From: Rubrobacter sp. | Lineage (GTDB): Bacteria; Actinomycetota; Rubrobacteria; Rubrobacterales; Rubrobacteraceae | DNA length: 14,001 bases | Assembly: GCA_016781775.1 (NCBI GenBank) | Contig: JADDPR010000082.1 | Coordinates: 1 to 14,001, forward strand | Direction of reading: 5' to 3' | In this document: piece after piece, positions 6,609 to 13,611 of the stretch | Layout of the letters: every line of letters begins with the position of its first letter | How positions within the stretch are numbered: position 1 is the first letter of the stretch | Notes under the pieces: generated by a model | Told to the model about the DNA's origin: nothing | What the model saw: the letters and a program-made list of their open reading frames with translations, nothing else | Database searches by the model: none | Program-made: the position numbers and the translations under genes

Positions 6609-7313
6609 CTACGAGACGTTCCGCGTTCCCGCAGGATCTGTGGCCTGGTCTCCATCCTCACCACCGGGACGCCAGAAGCGGAGGGCGAGGGTCGCCGCGA
6701 GGATCAAGGCACCACCGGAGAGCCAGCCGCCAAGCACGTCGGACGCCCAGTGCTCCCCGACGTAGATCCGGGAGAGGCCAACCGCCACGCTCGCTACCAC
6801 CGACACCCCTATCGCGGCGAGCGCTACCGGGCGCGGCGCCCGGTAGCGCAGGAGCAGGTAACAGGCCACGCCCAGCACGGCCACGGTGAGCAACGCGGTG
6901 CCGCTCGGGAAGCCGTAGCCCTCCGGCACGTCGTAGCGCGCGACCAGCTCCGCCGAAGGGCGCGGACGCCCCACCAGCACCTTGAGCGCGTCACCGACGG
7001 GCCACGCGGCGACGCCGGCCAGGAGCACGCACAGCGCCCCCGCCCACCGGCGCGCGAGCAACGCGACCACCGCCACGGCCGCCGGCAGAAACCACGCCGC
7101 ATCCCCCGCGTACAGGAGCACGAGCCCCGCGAGCCCGTCGGTCGGTATCCCCTGCAAGAGCCGCGTTACGGCGAGGTCCCCCGGCAGCGGGCCCGCCCCG
7201 CGCGCCGCGACCGCCAGCAGCGTAAGGGAGGCGACGAGCGCGACGGGGACCGCAACCACCGCAGGATACCTACCCCAACGCGGACCGTAGCCCGCCTCCC
7301 TCCCGAGCCTCAA
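6609..7313 (-). CDS. PAP2-family membrane phosphatase with altered active site
   Basis: A 234-residue polytopic protein of the PAP2 (type 2 phosphatidic acid phosphatase) superfamily. Numbering is from the TTG at 7313, which overlaps the upstream stop (TTGA). Motif 1 is KVLVGRPRP (Lys111, Arg116, Pro117), motif 2 is FPSGTALLTV (136-144) and motif 3 is SRIYVGEHWASD (Ser181, Arg182, His188, Asp192). Motifs 1 and 3 are intact. Motif 2 normally reads PSGH and here has Thr139 in place of the histidine that protonates the leaving group. Usual substrates are lipid phosphates such as undecaprenyl pyrophosphate or phosphatidic acid. A GTG at 7259 with GGGGTAGG upstream is an alternative start. It is the last gene of the FAD-ABC-PIG-V operon, next to a membrane mannosyltransferase, so a polyprenyl-phosphate substrate is plausible. 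The same frame stays open through the upstream gene, which I regard as a GC artefact. Confidence 0.82.
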   Translation of the reverse strand: MRLGREAGYGPRWGRYPAVVAVPVALVASLTLLAVAARGAGPLPGDLAVTRLLQGIPTDGLAGLVLLYAGDAAWFLPAAVAVVALLARRWAGALCVLLAGVAAWPVGDALKVLVGRPRPSAELVARYDVPEGYGFPSGTALLTVAVLGVACYLLLRYRAPRPVALAAIGVSVVASVAVGLSRIYVGEHWASDVLGGWLSGGALILAATLALRFWRPGGEDGDQATDPAGTRNVS

Positions 7314-8456
7314 GCCACCCAGCGCCAGGTTACGAACAGCGCGGTGAGGGCGACGCCCAGGAGTGTGCTGACGGCGATCCAGGCATAGAGCGCGGGCCTG
7401 CTGCGCGAGAGCAGGTACCCCGCCACGAGGAAGAGCGGGAACGCGCCGAGCATGAAGCGGGGCATGCTCATCAGCGGAAAGGACGGCGCCGGGGTCAGGA
7501 CGGGGAGCAGCGTGACGACGAACGTGTAAGCCGAGAGCCCCGGGGGCAAGACCACGAACCCTATTCCCATAAGCACGAGGAAGAGCGCGAAGAACGCGAG
7601 GCTCACCGTGTTGGAGGCGTAGAGCGCGGGCGCCGAGCCCGGGTTCAGGAACAGCATCTCGGGGTTCAGCACGTAGCGCATCCCCTCCCCCCCAGCATCC
7701 CAGGCCCTCCCCAGGGTAGTCGCAGGGTTCGTGAGCTCGCGCCCCCAGAAGCCCTGCGCGCGACCGAACATCAGCGGGTCGCCGAACCGTGCCCACAGAA
7801 AGGCCAGGTAGCCTAGCAGCCCCACGGGCAAGAGGCCCAGGGACAGGAGCCCCCGCCACCCGAACTCTCGCCGGTGCCTGAGAAGCTCGTAGCCCAGAGG
7901 GATGAGCAGGAGCACCCCGAGGTTGCGCGTCGCCGAGGCCAGCGCCCCGAACAGGCCAGCAAGCAGGAGGTCGCGCCGCACGTAGGCCGCCCAGAAGGAC
8001 CCGGCGGTGAACGCGAGAAACGGCGCCTCGGTGTACGGGGCGCCGAGGAAAAAGGCCGTCGGGAAGAACGAGAAGGCGAGCGTGGCCGCCCTCGCGGTCC
8101 CCGCGCCGGCGAACTTCTCGGCGATCCGGTACAGAAAGTAGGTGGCGAAGAGCGTGCAACCTAAGGAGACGAGCACGCCCGAGAAGGCCGGCCCGATCCC
8201 GAAGATCATCCCGGCGCGCACGAGCAGGGGGTAGAGAGGGAAGAACGCCGTGCTCTGGGGGGCGCGCGGACCGTACCCCTCCGTCGCGAGCTCCGAGTAC
8301 CACGCCCCGTCCCAGTGAGCCCAGTAGTTCAGGAAGCCAGCAGGCTCCAGGGGCTCGCCCGCCGGCTCCGCCCACGGCAGGAGGACCGCCGCGAAGGTGC
8401 CGACGACGAAGAAGAGGAGCCGCGAGGCCCCGAAGGCCGCGAGGACGAAGGGCCAC
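7310..8456 (-). CDS. PIG-V-like membrane mannosyltransferase with apparent start-region frameshift
   Basis: A multi-pass (about 8-10 TM) glycosyltransferase of the GPI mannosyltransferase II (PIG-V)/GT39-like group. These use a polyprenyl-phosphate sugar on the outer face of the membrane. The essential first luminal loop is readable as LNYWAHWDGAWYSELATEGY, followed by FFPLYPLLVRAGMIFG, SFFPTAFFLGAPYTEAPFL and SATRNLGVLLLIPLGYE. The frame is open to 8503, but between there and 8221 it contains no ATG, GTG or TTG. Starting at the GTG at 8221 would delete TM1 and the catalytic loop. The only sensible start is the GTG at 8456 (AAAGGGGA upstream), which is one base out of frame. Removing one C from the adjacent CCC gives MAFVLAAFGASRLLFF and a 381-residue protein. 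So either a real frameshift, an unusual start codon or a sequencing error is present. It follows the permease gene by about 20 nt and overlaps PAP2. Confidence 0.75.
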
Positions 8457-8477
8457 GCGCCCGAGGTCCCCTTTGCG

Positions 8478-9257
8478 TTAGTAGCGAAGATTCGGCCCCC
8501 TGTTCATGGCCCACCACGCGCCCGCGAAGGCGAGCGCGGCGAGGGCCGCCACGATCGCGAGCGTCGGATAAGGGTTCATATACGACGCCCTCAAGGTCGC
8601 GTAGCGCGCGGCGTCGACCATGTAGAAGATCGGGTTGAAGAGCGTCGCTATCCTCAAGGCCGGCGGCAGCATGTCCGCCGAATAAAAGACCCCGCCCAGA
8701 AAAGCGAGCGGCTGTATGACGACGTTGGTCATGAAGGTGACGTGGTCGATGCGCGCCGCGACGACGCCGACGACCGCGCCCAGGGCCGAGAAGGTGAACG
8801 CGACCGTCACCGCTATGAGGAGCAGCAAGAGGGGGTTCGCGACGCTCGCGCCGGCGAACGGCATCCCGACGACGAAGACGCCGACCCCCACGATCAGGCC
8901 GCGTAAAGTCCCCCCGAGCGTATAAGCAAGCGCAATCTGCGCGTCGCTCATCGGGCTTATAAGGATGTCGTCGATGTAGCGCTCGCGCTTGGCGTCGAAG
9001 ACCGAGGTCGAGGTGTTCATGTACGCCCCGGTCACGAGGCTCATCAGGGCGACGCCGGGGAGGATGTACTGGAGGTACGGGATCCCGTCGACCTCCCGGA
9101 TGCGCCCCCCCAACGCCACCCCGAAGACGACCACGTAGAGGAGCGAGGTGAGGAGCGGCGGTATCAGGGTCTGCGTCCACACGCGGACGAAGCGCAGGAT
9201 CTCGCGCCCCAACAGCGTCCGGAACGAGCGGTTGAAGGCGCTCTCAAGCAACGTCAT
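8478..9257 (-). CDS. ABC-2 type transporter permease
   Basis: A 259-residue integral membrane subunit with six hydrophobic segments, the standard size for DrrB/NodJ-type ABC-2 permeases. The N-terminal cytoplasmic amphipathic part (FNRSFRTLLGREILRFVRVW) leads into TM1. The loop with SVFDAKRERYIDDILISPMS is typical of the coupling region. The segment VIQPLAFLGGVFYSADMLPPALRIATLFNPIFYMVDAARY (about 185-224) is the ABC-2 signature. Together with the ATPase it forms an exporter, usually for lipids, drugs or polysaccharide/polyprenyl intermediates. The substrate cannot be inferred from the permease alone. Its start codon overlaps the end of the ATPase gene by 14 nt, so the two are translationally coupled and almost certainly form one complex. 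Confidence 0.93.
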   Translation of the reverse strand: MTLLESAFNRSFRTLLGREILRFVRVWTQTLIPPLLTSLLYVVVFGVALGGRIREVDGIPYLQYILPGVALMSLVTGAYMNTSTSVFDAKRERYIDDILISPMSDAQIALAYTLGGTLRGLIVGVGVFVVGMPFAGASVANPLLLLLIAVTVAFTFSALGAVVGVVAARIDHVTFMTNVVIQPLAFLGGVFYSADMLPPALRIATLFNPIFYMVDAARYATLRASYMNPYPTLAIVAALAALAFAGAWWAMNRGPNLRY

Positions 9258-9993
9258 GGCCGACCACCCTCAGGTATACCTCCTCGACGTTTCTGGCCTC
9301 GTACTCCTCCTTCAGGTCGTCCTTGGTGCCTTGTGCTGCGATCGTGCCGCCGTTTATCAAGGCGATCTCCTCGCAAAGCTCCTCCGCCTCTTCGAGATAG
9401 TGCGTGGTCAAGAGAATCGTCATCCCGCCGCGGTTGAGCTCGCGGATGTACTCCCAGAGGCGGTAACGAAGCTCCACGTCCACCCCGGCCGTCGGCTCGT
9501 CGAGAAACAGGATCTTCGGGTCGTGGACGAGCGCACGGGCGAACATGACCCGCCGCTTCATCCCCCCCGAGAGCGTGCTCGTACGCGCCTTGCGCTTGTC
9601 GATGAGGGCGAACCGCTCCAGAAGCTCCTCCGCCCTTTCCTTCGCCTTCTTCTTCTCGACCCCGTAGTAGCCCGCGTGGTACAGCAGCGACTCCTCGACG
9701 GTCAGGAACTTGTCCAGGTTGACCTCCTGCGGCGAGACCCCGACCATGCGCCGCGCCTCCTTGTACTCGGCGAACGCGTCCTTCCCGAAGACCTTCACGT
9801 CCCCCCCATCGGGCCGCGCGAGGCTCACGATGCTGTTGATGAGCGTCGTCTTCCCCGCCCCGTTCGGCCCGAGGAGCCCGAAGAACCGCCCCGCCCCGAC
9901 CTCTAAAGAGACCCCACTGAGCGCGACCAGCCCGTTCCCGTACGTCTTCTTGAGGCCCTCGACCTTGAGGGCCGGCCCATCTTCCCGGATCAT
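9244..9993 (-). CDS. ABC transporter ATP-binding protein (DrrA/CcmA-like)
   Basis: A 249-residue nucleotide-binding subunit. Walker A is GPNGAGKT (42-49), the Q-loop is in VGVSPQEVNLD (Gln89), the signature is LSGGM (141-145), Walker B is ILFLDEPT with Asp165 and Glu166, and the switch His198 is in TTHYLEEAEELC. It is a single complete ABC domain of the type that partners ABC-2 permeases in export. The start is the ATG at 9993, which overlaps the stop of the oxidoreductase gene (ATGA). A longer reading frame extending to 10200 only runs into that gene out of frame. The permease gene begins inside its last 14 bases. The order oxidoreductase, ATPase, permease, mannosyltransferase, PAP2 suggests export of a modified lipid or glycolipid, which is inference. 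Confidence 0.95.
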   Translation of the reverse strand: MIREDGPALKVEGLKKTYGNGLVALSGVSLEVGAGRFFGLLGPNGAGKTTLINSIVSLARPDGGDVKVFGKDAFAEYKEARRMVGVSPQEVNLDKFLTVEESLLYHAGYYGVEKKKAKERAEELLERFALIDKRKARTSTLSGGMKRRVMFARALVHDPKILFLDEPTAGVDVELRYRLWEYIRELNRGGMTILLTTHYLEEAEELCEEIALINGGTIAAQGTKDDLKEEYEARNVEEVYLRVVGHDVA

Positions 9994-11234
9994 TGGCCGA
10001 GCACCTCCCTCGCCGCCTTCTCGCCGGAGAGCATGGAGCCGTTTATGGACGAATCCTCGGTGTACTCCCCGGCGAGCACGAGCCCCGGCGTGCCCGTCCG
10101 GTTCCCCGGGAGTCTCTCGTGGATGCCCGGCGGCTGGTCGAACTGCGAGTAGGGTACGCGGTACACGGCGAGCGGCGCGAGGTCCAACCCCGGGTACCAC
10201 CGGCTCACGTCCTCCACCCCGCGCCGGAAGACCTCCTCGTCCGAAAGCTCGAAGCCCCCGAGGGAGACCACGCTCAGGAGGTGCTCCCCCTGCGGGGCGT
10301 AGAGCGGGGAGACGTTGCTTATCCCAACGGCGTTGTTCACGAAGGGGTCTTCCTCCGAGTTGAGCATTATCTTCTTGCCGCCGATGGGACGGTCCGTCCT
10401 GTAGTAGGCGCAGATCTGCCCGAGCGCCTCCTCCGGGACGGGCGCGCCGGTCAGCCTTCGGGCGGAAGGAGCGTCGGTCGCGACGACCACCCGGTCGGCC
10501 TCCTCGGCGTCACCACCCACCTCGACCCCGACGACCGTCTCACCCTCCCGCAGCAGCGCCCCGACCGGGCTGTTCGACCTCACGGCTTCTGCCGGAAGGT
10601 GCGAGGCGAGTTGTTCCGGGATCCTGCCTATCCCCCGCGCCGGGATCGTCGTCTTGCCGGCCGCGAGCATCTTGAAGGTGAAGCGCAGCACTCGGGAGGA
10701 GGTCGAGAGGGAGCGGTCCAGAAAGATCCCACCGTAGAACGGCCGGAAGAAGCGATGGATAAACATCTCGGAGAACCCCCGGTCTCGAACGTACTCCAGG
10801 GAGGATGAGTCCCTGCCGCCGTTCGCCTCGCCGGCGCTCTCCGTCCCCTGCGCGACGCTCGCCGCGGCGAGCTTCAAGGTACGCAGCTTGTCCGGAAAAG
10901 TCGCGGCCCCCGAGAGCAGGGAAGGAACCAGGGCCTTCGGGTCCCGCAGGGGGTCGGAGAGGACCGTCTCCTCGCGGCCCCGGCGGAGGATCGCGCCGGG
11001 ATCGAAGGTACGCAGGTCGAGCGAGGCGTGATCCAGATGCCGCCGGGAGACGGGATAAGCCGTAAAGTAGACCTGAAACCCGCGGTCGAGCAGGAACCCG
11101 TCCTTCTCGTCGGTCCGCACGCGCCCCCCAACCCCGTCCGAAGCTTCGAGCACGACGACCTCGGCCCCACTCTCCGCCAAAACCTTTGCGCATGTGAGCC
11201 CGGCGAGCCCGGCCCCGACCACGATAACCTTCAT
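9990..11234 (-). CDS. FAD-dependent amine oxidase/phytoene desaturase-like oxidoreductase
   Basis: A 414-residue flavoprotein. The N-terminal dinucleotide-binding motif is VVGAGLAGL (6-13), with Glu30 ending the second strand and GGRVRT (36-41) following, the standard NAD(P)/FAD amine-oxidase arrangement. The C-terminal FAD-contact motif is GLVLAGEYTEDSSINGSMLSGEKAA near the end. Between them, FFRPFYGGIFLD and LRFTFKMLAAGKTTIPARGIGRIPEQLA resemble protoporphyrinogen-oxidase and carotenoid desaturase relatives. Substrates of this family range from amines to isoprenoids; I cannot assign one. It is the first gene of a five-gene operon. No clear Shine-Dalgarno precedes the ATG. A TACACT box 10 nt upstream (11250-11245) would make the transcript nearly leaderless, a weak suggestion. 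The stop overlaps the ATPase start. Confidence 0.85.
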   Translation of the reverse strand: MKVIVVGAGLAGLTCAKVLAESGAEVVVLEASDGVGGRVRTDEKDGFLLDRGFQVYFTAYPVSRRHLDHASLDLRTFDPGAILRRGREETVLSDPLRDPKALVPSLLSGAATFPDKLRTLKLAAASVAQGTESAGEANGGRDSSSLEYVRDRGFSEMFIHRFFRPFYGGIFLDRSLSTSSRVLRFTFKMLAAGKTTIPARGIGRIPEQLASHLPAEAVRSNSPVGALLREGETVVGVEVGGDAEEADRVVVATDAPSARRLTGAPVPEEALGQICAYYRTDRPIGGKKIMLNSEEDPFVNNAVGISNVSPLYAPQGEHLLSVVSLGGFELSDEEVFRRGVEDVSRWYPGLDLAPLAVYRVPYSQFDQPPGIHERLPGNRTGTPGLVLAGEYTEDSSINGSMLSGEKAAREVLGQ

Positions 11235-11334
11235 AAGCCGAAAGAGTGTAACCGCCGCGATGGGGAGAAACTACTCACGCTTTCTCCTGCAAATGCACAC
11301 TTTCTACAAAACCTTTGCTCTCTTCTCCTGTTCC

Positions 11335-11357
11335 GTACACCACAGGAGTACACCACA
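11335..11357 (+). repeat. Short tandem duplication before the integrase remnant
   Basis: GTACACCACA occurs twice (11335-11344 and 11348-11357), separated by GGA, so the unit length is 13 nt. The second copy runs into the integrase ATG, and the AGGAG between the copies is its ribosome site. It could be an integrase arm-type binding site or a chance duplication. Confidence 0.4.
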
Positions 11358-11844
11358 TGAACACGGAAAGCAGCGTTTTCAAGCGCAAAGACGGCAAATG
11401 GTGCGCCAAGCACAAGGACGCATCTGGCAAGTGGAAGTACCTGTACCGCAAGACCAAGGGCGAGGCTAGGGAGGCTCTTCGGGAGGCGTTGAAGGACCGC
11501 GAGGACGGGATCGACCCCAGCGACCTCACGGTTAATGCCGCGCTTGAAGCGTGGCTCGACGAAACACGATCCACGGTCAACCGACGTACCTGGACAAATC
11601 GCGAGGGTCTTTACCGTAACCACATCGAGAACCATAGCATTGGTTCCACGAAACTCGTAAAAAAGTCACCCCTGATGATGTGCGCGCTTTCTACAGAGAT
11701 AAGGCGCGGACCTTAGCACCGTCCACGATAAAATTCCTGCACCACATCTTCAACAAAGCCTTTAGAGATGCCCTCAAGCGCAAGGAACTGCGTTCAAATC
11801 CCGTATCGGAAGCACCTACGCCCAAAGTACCTCGCCGGGGGTAA
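11357..11844 (+). pseudogene. Tyrosine-recombinase (phage-type) integrase, frameshifted and truncated
   Basis: The first 103 or so residues give a phage-type integrase N-terminus: SVFKRKDGKWCAKHKDASGK (arm-type DNA-binding fold), KTKGEAREALREAL, and the start of the core-binding SAM-like domain (LTVNAALEAWLDE, RTWTNREGLYRNHIE). At the A6 run 11659-11664 the frame breaks. Adding one A restores KKVTPDDVRAFYRDKAR .. APSTIKFLHHIFNKAFRDALKRKELRSNPV, a textbook core-binding continuation, which ends at TAA 11842-11844. The unshifted frame stops at 11716. The catalytic domain with the R-H-R-Y tetrad is absent: nothing resembling it was found in the following 500 bases in any frame. It is therefore a dead gene. 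It has an ATG with AGGAG 8 nt upstream. Its base composition is more AT-rich than the flanking operons, as expected for acquired DNA. Confidence 0.82.
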
Positions 11845-12380
11845 GACGAGAGGGTAGTCCCCAGCAAAGGTCATCGTCTACGAGTAACTGCACCTGAGAA
11901 TTCCGGACCACGGCAAGGTGTTCAAGCCGCTTCCAAGGGCTTACTTGGCAAACCCGTAAAATCGCGCAGAGCATATGGACTCCGATGCGCAGGACGAAGT
12001 GCGTTATCACCGTACCAACGCCCAACATCCCTCGGAACACGAATATCCTCGGCTTAAGGCTATTCTCTTGCTTACTAGACACATTACTTACAACGTAAGG
12101 CGATGGTTACAGAAAGACCGAAGAACCCTAAATACCCGTGACTCGCGCCACTCCGACCTCACGGATAGGAGCAAAAAGTGACTTCTCCTTGCCTTCTAAT
12201 GCCCCTGGAAGCCCTTCTGAGGGCTTCCGAGAGCGATCCGCCGTTTACCCCGCACAGCTACGAAGCCTTACAAGGCGATTTTCCTTATATTCTACCTGCA
12301 AATGAATGCAAACTGAAGAATAGAATTCTGTGGCTGCTCCGCTGAATGACGGGTCAGGCATCGTCCTTGCGGGGGCGGGG
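11845..12380. other. Lower-GC non-coding scar of a mobile element
   Basis: About 540 bases without a convincing gene. The composition is clearly less GC-rich than the rest of the window. Short open frames on both strands translate to sequence with no recognisable domain, and the missing integrase catalytic domain is not present. The region contains one clean hairpin (12207-12228) and a 10-base match (CCTGCAAATG, 12295-12304) to a site just upstream of the integrase. The likely reading is decayed element DNA. Confidence 0.5.
12207..12228. terminator. Perfect 8-bp hairpin, terminator-like but without T tract
   Basis: GGAAGCCC (12207-12214) and GGGCTTCC (12221-12228) are perfect inverted arms around a 6-nt loop (TTCTGA). 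No run of T follows on either strand, so it may be a weak or Rho-assisted terminator, or a structural remnant of the mobile element. It lies between the integrase remnant and the HPr-like gene, which points towards it. Confidence 0.4.
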
Positions 12381-12719
12381 TCACGCAGATCCTCCTTCTT
12401 TGCTCCGCTGGAGCAGTTCCACCATATCTAAGGCGCACCTGTGGACGGTAGTCTCAAATACCGCCAGGGCTTCCTCGGCATCGGGACCCTCGGCGAGAAC
12501 CTCAAGCTCGTCGCCTTCTTCTGCAGGGATCGACATCAGCTTTAGCACCGAAAGTTTCCTGGCGGGTCCGAGCTTGAATTCTCTGCCATCCTTGATCACC
12601 CGGATGTCGGCATCGAGGCCGGTCCTCGTCATACGACGCTTGATGTCCACGCATGCTCGGGGCTGTAGCCACCCACAATGGTGCTTCACGACAATGGTTT
12701 GCTGCGCTTCCCTGCTCAC
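12381..12719 (-). CDS. HPr-like domain protein lacking the phospho-histidine
   Basis: A 112-residue protein with an HPr fold pattern: beta strand TIVVKHH, the segment GWLQPRACVDIKRRMTR where HPr has GLHARPA, then DIRVIKDG, a KLSVLKLMSIPAEEGDELEVLAEG block (56-78) and a DAEEALAVFE helix. The last three match HPr well (compare KSILGLLxLG..GDEIxIxAEG.DAEEA). The catalytic His15 position is Leu18 or Gln19 depending on alignment, so it cannot accept phosphate from EI. Ser57 in KLSVL corresponds to regulatory Ser46. In this respect it resembles Bacillus Crh. The C-terminus is about 20 residues longer than HPr. I chose the GTG at 12719 with AAAGGAG 4 nt upstream. The frame is open further upstream but reads as non-coding. 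No PTS genes lie nearby, so the role is unknown. Confidence 0.72.
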   Translation of the reverse strand: MSREAQQTIVVKHHCGWLQPRACVDIKRRMTRTGLDADIRVIKDGREFKLGPARKLSVLKLMSIPAEEGDELEVLAEGPDAEEALAVFETTVHRCALDMVELLQRSKEGGSA

Positions 12720-13046
12720 GCGGCTCCTTTCTCGGCATCCTTCGATACAAGAGTACCCGCGTAAGGTTCGTAAGCCTCTACCGTGGTTTTCAAGTGCATT
12801 CGTCGCATCTACCGTGAGCCATCCTGCTGCCTCGCAAACACCGTCGTAGCGCAGGTGGGAGATCGAGTCGTGGATCGATGGAAGGAGGGTTCCATAGTTT
12901 CCGAAGAGAGAAAGGGGGTGGGGTGTTTTTTGGGGGAGTCTCAGTTTGCGCGTAGGCACACCACATTGATTTCTTAAGCGTTTTCGAGAGGTGGTGCTAC
13001 GGACGAAAGGGTTTTGTTGCTGGTGGTCCTGAAAAGACGAGTAAAG
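12720..13046. other. Intergenic stretch upstream of the HPr-like gene
   Basis: About 330 bases without a supported gene. On the minus strand it is the leader and promoter region of the HPr-like gene; a TTGAAA lies near 12792-12787, but no well-spaced -10 was found. On the plus strand 12913-12936 is a G/T-rich run (GGGGG, GGGG, TTTTTT, GGGGG), with three G tracts, one short of a standard quadruplex. I did not recognise any riboswitch. Confidence 0.35.
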
Positions 13047-13070
13047 GGAGCAAGGCTGTTCGCCTGCTCC
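13047..13070 (-). terminator. Probable terminator hairpin of the SRPBCC gene
   Basis: On the minus strand, immediately after the stop codon, GGAGCA-GGC and GCC-T-TGCTCC form a 9-bp stem with one bulged T and a GAACA loop. It is followed by CTTTACTCGTCTTTTC, a broken T-rich tract. The position right behind the stop codon supports an intrinsic terminator, although the T tract is imperfect. Confidence 0.5.
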
Positions 13071-13540
13071 TAGAGCAGATACATTCGCACGGCAGATTGC
13101 CGGAACCGAAAGATCCGATCGAGTTGCAGCCGCACCAGCGGGTGGAAGACCTCACCGAACGGACGGAGCGGCAGCCCGTAGCGCACAACGTCTTCTATAA
13201 TCGTTCTGTCCCCATGTTCGTGGAACCTGTGAGTATGCTCCCACAGCCTGTAAGGACCGCGTACCTGCTGGTCCACGAACTCCATGGGTGGTTGCCAGCG
13301 CGAGATACGTGCCTGCCAGCGCAACGGAACCCCGAACAACCGGAGTTTGTAATCTATGAGGGTTCCTTCTCGCATCGGGACGGGTTGGGGCGTGAGGATA
13401 CGGAAGTTGAGTTCGGGAGGGGTGATGCGCTGCAGGTTGGCTGCGTCCGAGAAAAACGCGAAGACCTCTTCTCTCGGCAGCGGTAGGCTCATGGATACCT
13501 TGAGGACGTGGGGTGTAATACTCGTTGTCACTTTCTTCAT
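13070..13540 (-). CDS. SRPBCC-family (START-like) ligand-binding protein
   Basis: A 156-residue single-domain protein of the SRPBCC/START-like helix-grip fold. Landmarks are LPLPREEVFAFFSDAANLQRITPPELNFRI (about 19-48), GTLIDYKLRLFGVPLRWQARI, the block FVDQQVRGPYRLWEHTHRF (88-106), TIIEDVVRYGLPLRPFG and LVRLQLDRIFRFR. The RGPYRLWEHTHRF block marks the COG4276-like branch, often found in actinobacteria and cyanobacteria beside sugar-nucleotide or photolyase-type genes. The fold binds hydrophobic ligands in a deep cavity; no catalytic activity can be assigned. The ATG at 13540 has no strong ribosome site, but the homologous region begins soon after it (HVLKVSM..), so I keep it over the ATG at 13492. 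It lies 71 nt downstream of the SRAP gene on the same strand and is followed by a probable terminator. Confidence 0.85.
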   Translation of the reverse strand: MKKVTTSITPHVLKVSMSLPLPREEVFAFFSDAANLQRITPPELNFRILTPQPVPMREGTLIDYKLRLFGVPLRWQARISRWQPPMEFVDQQVRGPYRLWEHTHRFHEHGDRTIIEDVVRYGLPLRPFGEVFHPLVRLQLDRIFRFRQSAVRMYLL

Positions 13541-13611
13541 AGTTGCTTGGAAATCTACCGTCTGGGGTCTGGGTACACGATAAGGTGATCTCTAGTGAGA
13601 AACAACGAGTT

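Noticed and set aside
6609..8456. A 615-codon open frame covering PIG-V and PAP2 as one protein
   Set aside because: Only its last 234 residues look like a protein (PAP2). The rest is Arg/Ala/Gly/Pro-rich translation out of frame with the clear PIG-V sequence, typical of third-position GC bias.
8466..8482. ACGCAAAG on the minus strand, as in the GEMM-I core, between the permease and PIG-V genes
   Set aside because: It has no GGCAAACC, no GNRA-capped P2 and no GGGTTACC around it, and the space is too small for an aptamer; chance match.
11816..12181. Short open frames of 68-88 codons in the scar region
   Set aside because: No recognisable motif, no good ribosome site and overlap of both strands; the integrase catalytic tetrad is not present in any of them.
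12913..12936. G-quadruplex candidate in the G/T-rich run
   Set aside because: Only three adjacent G tracts with a long T spacer are present, so a standard four-tract quadruplex is not supported.
12720..12959. N-terminal extension of the HPr-like protein
   Set aside because: The frame is open but the sequence is not protein-like, while GTG 12719 has an AAAGGAG site directly upstream and starts just before the HPr fold.
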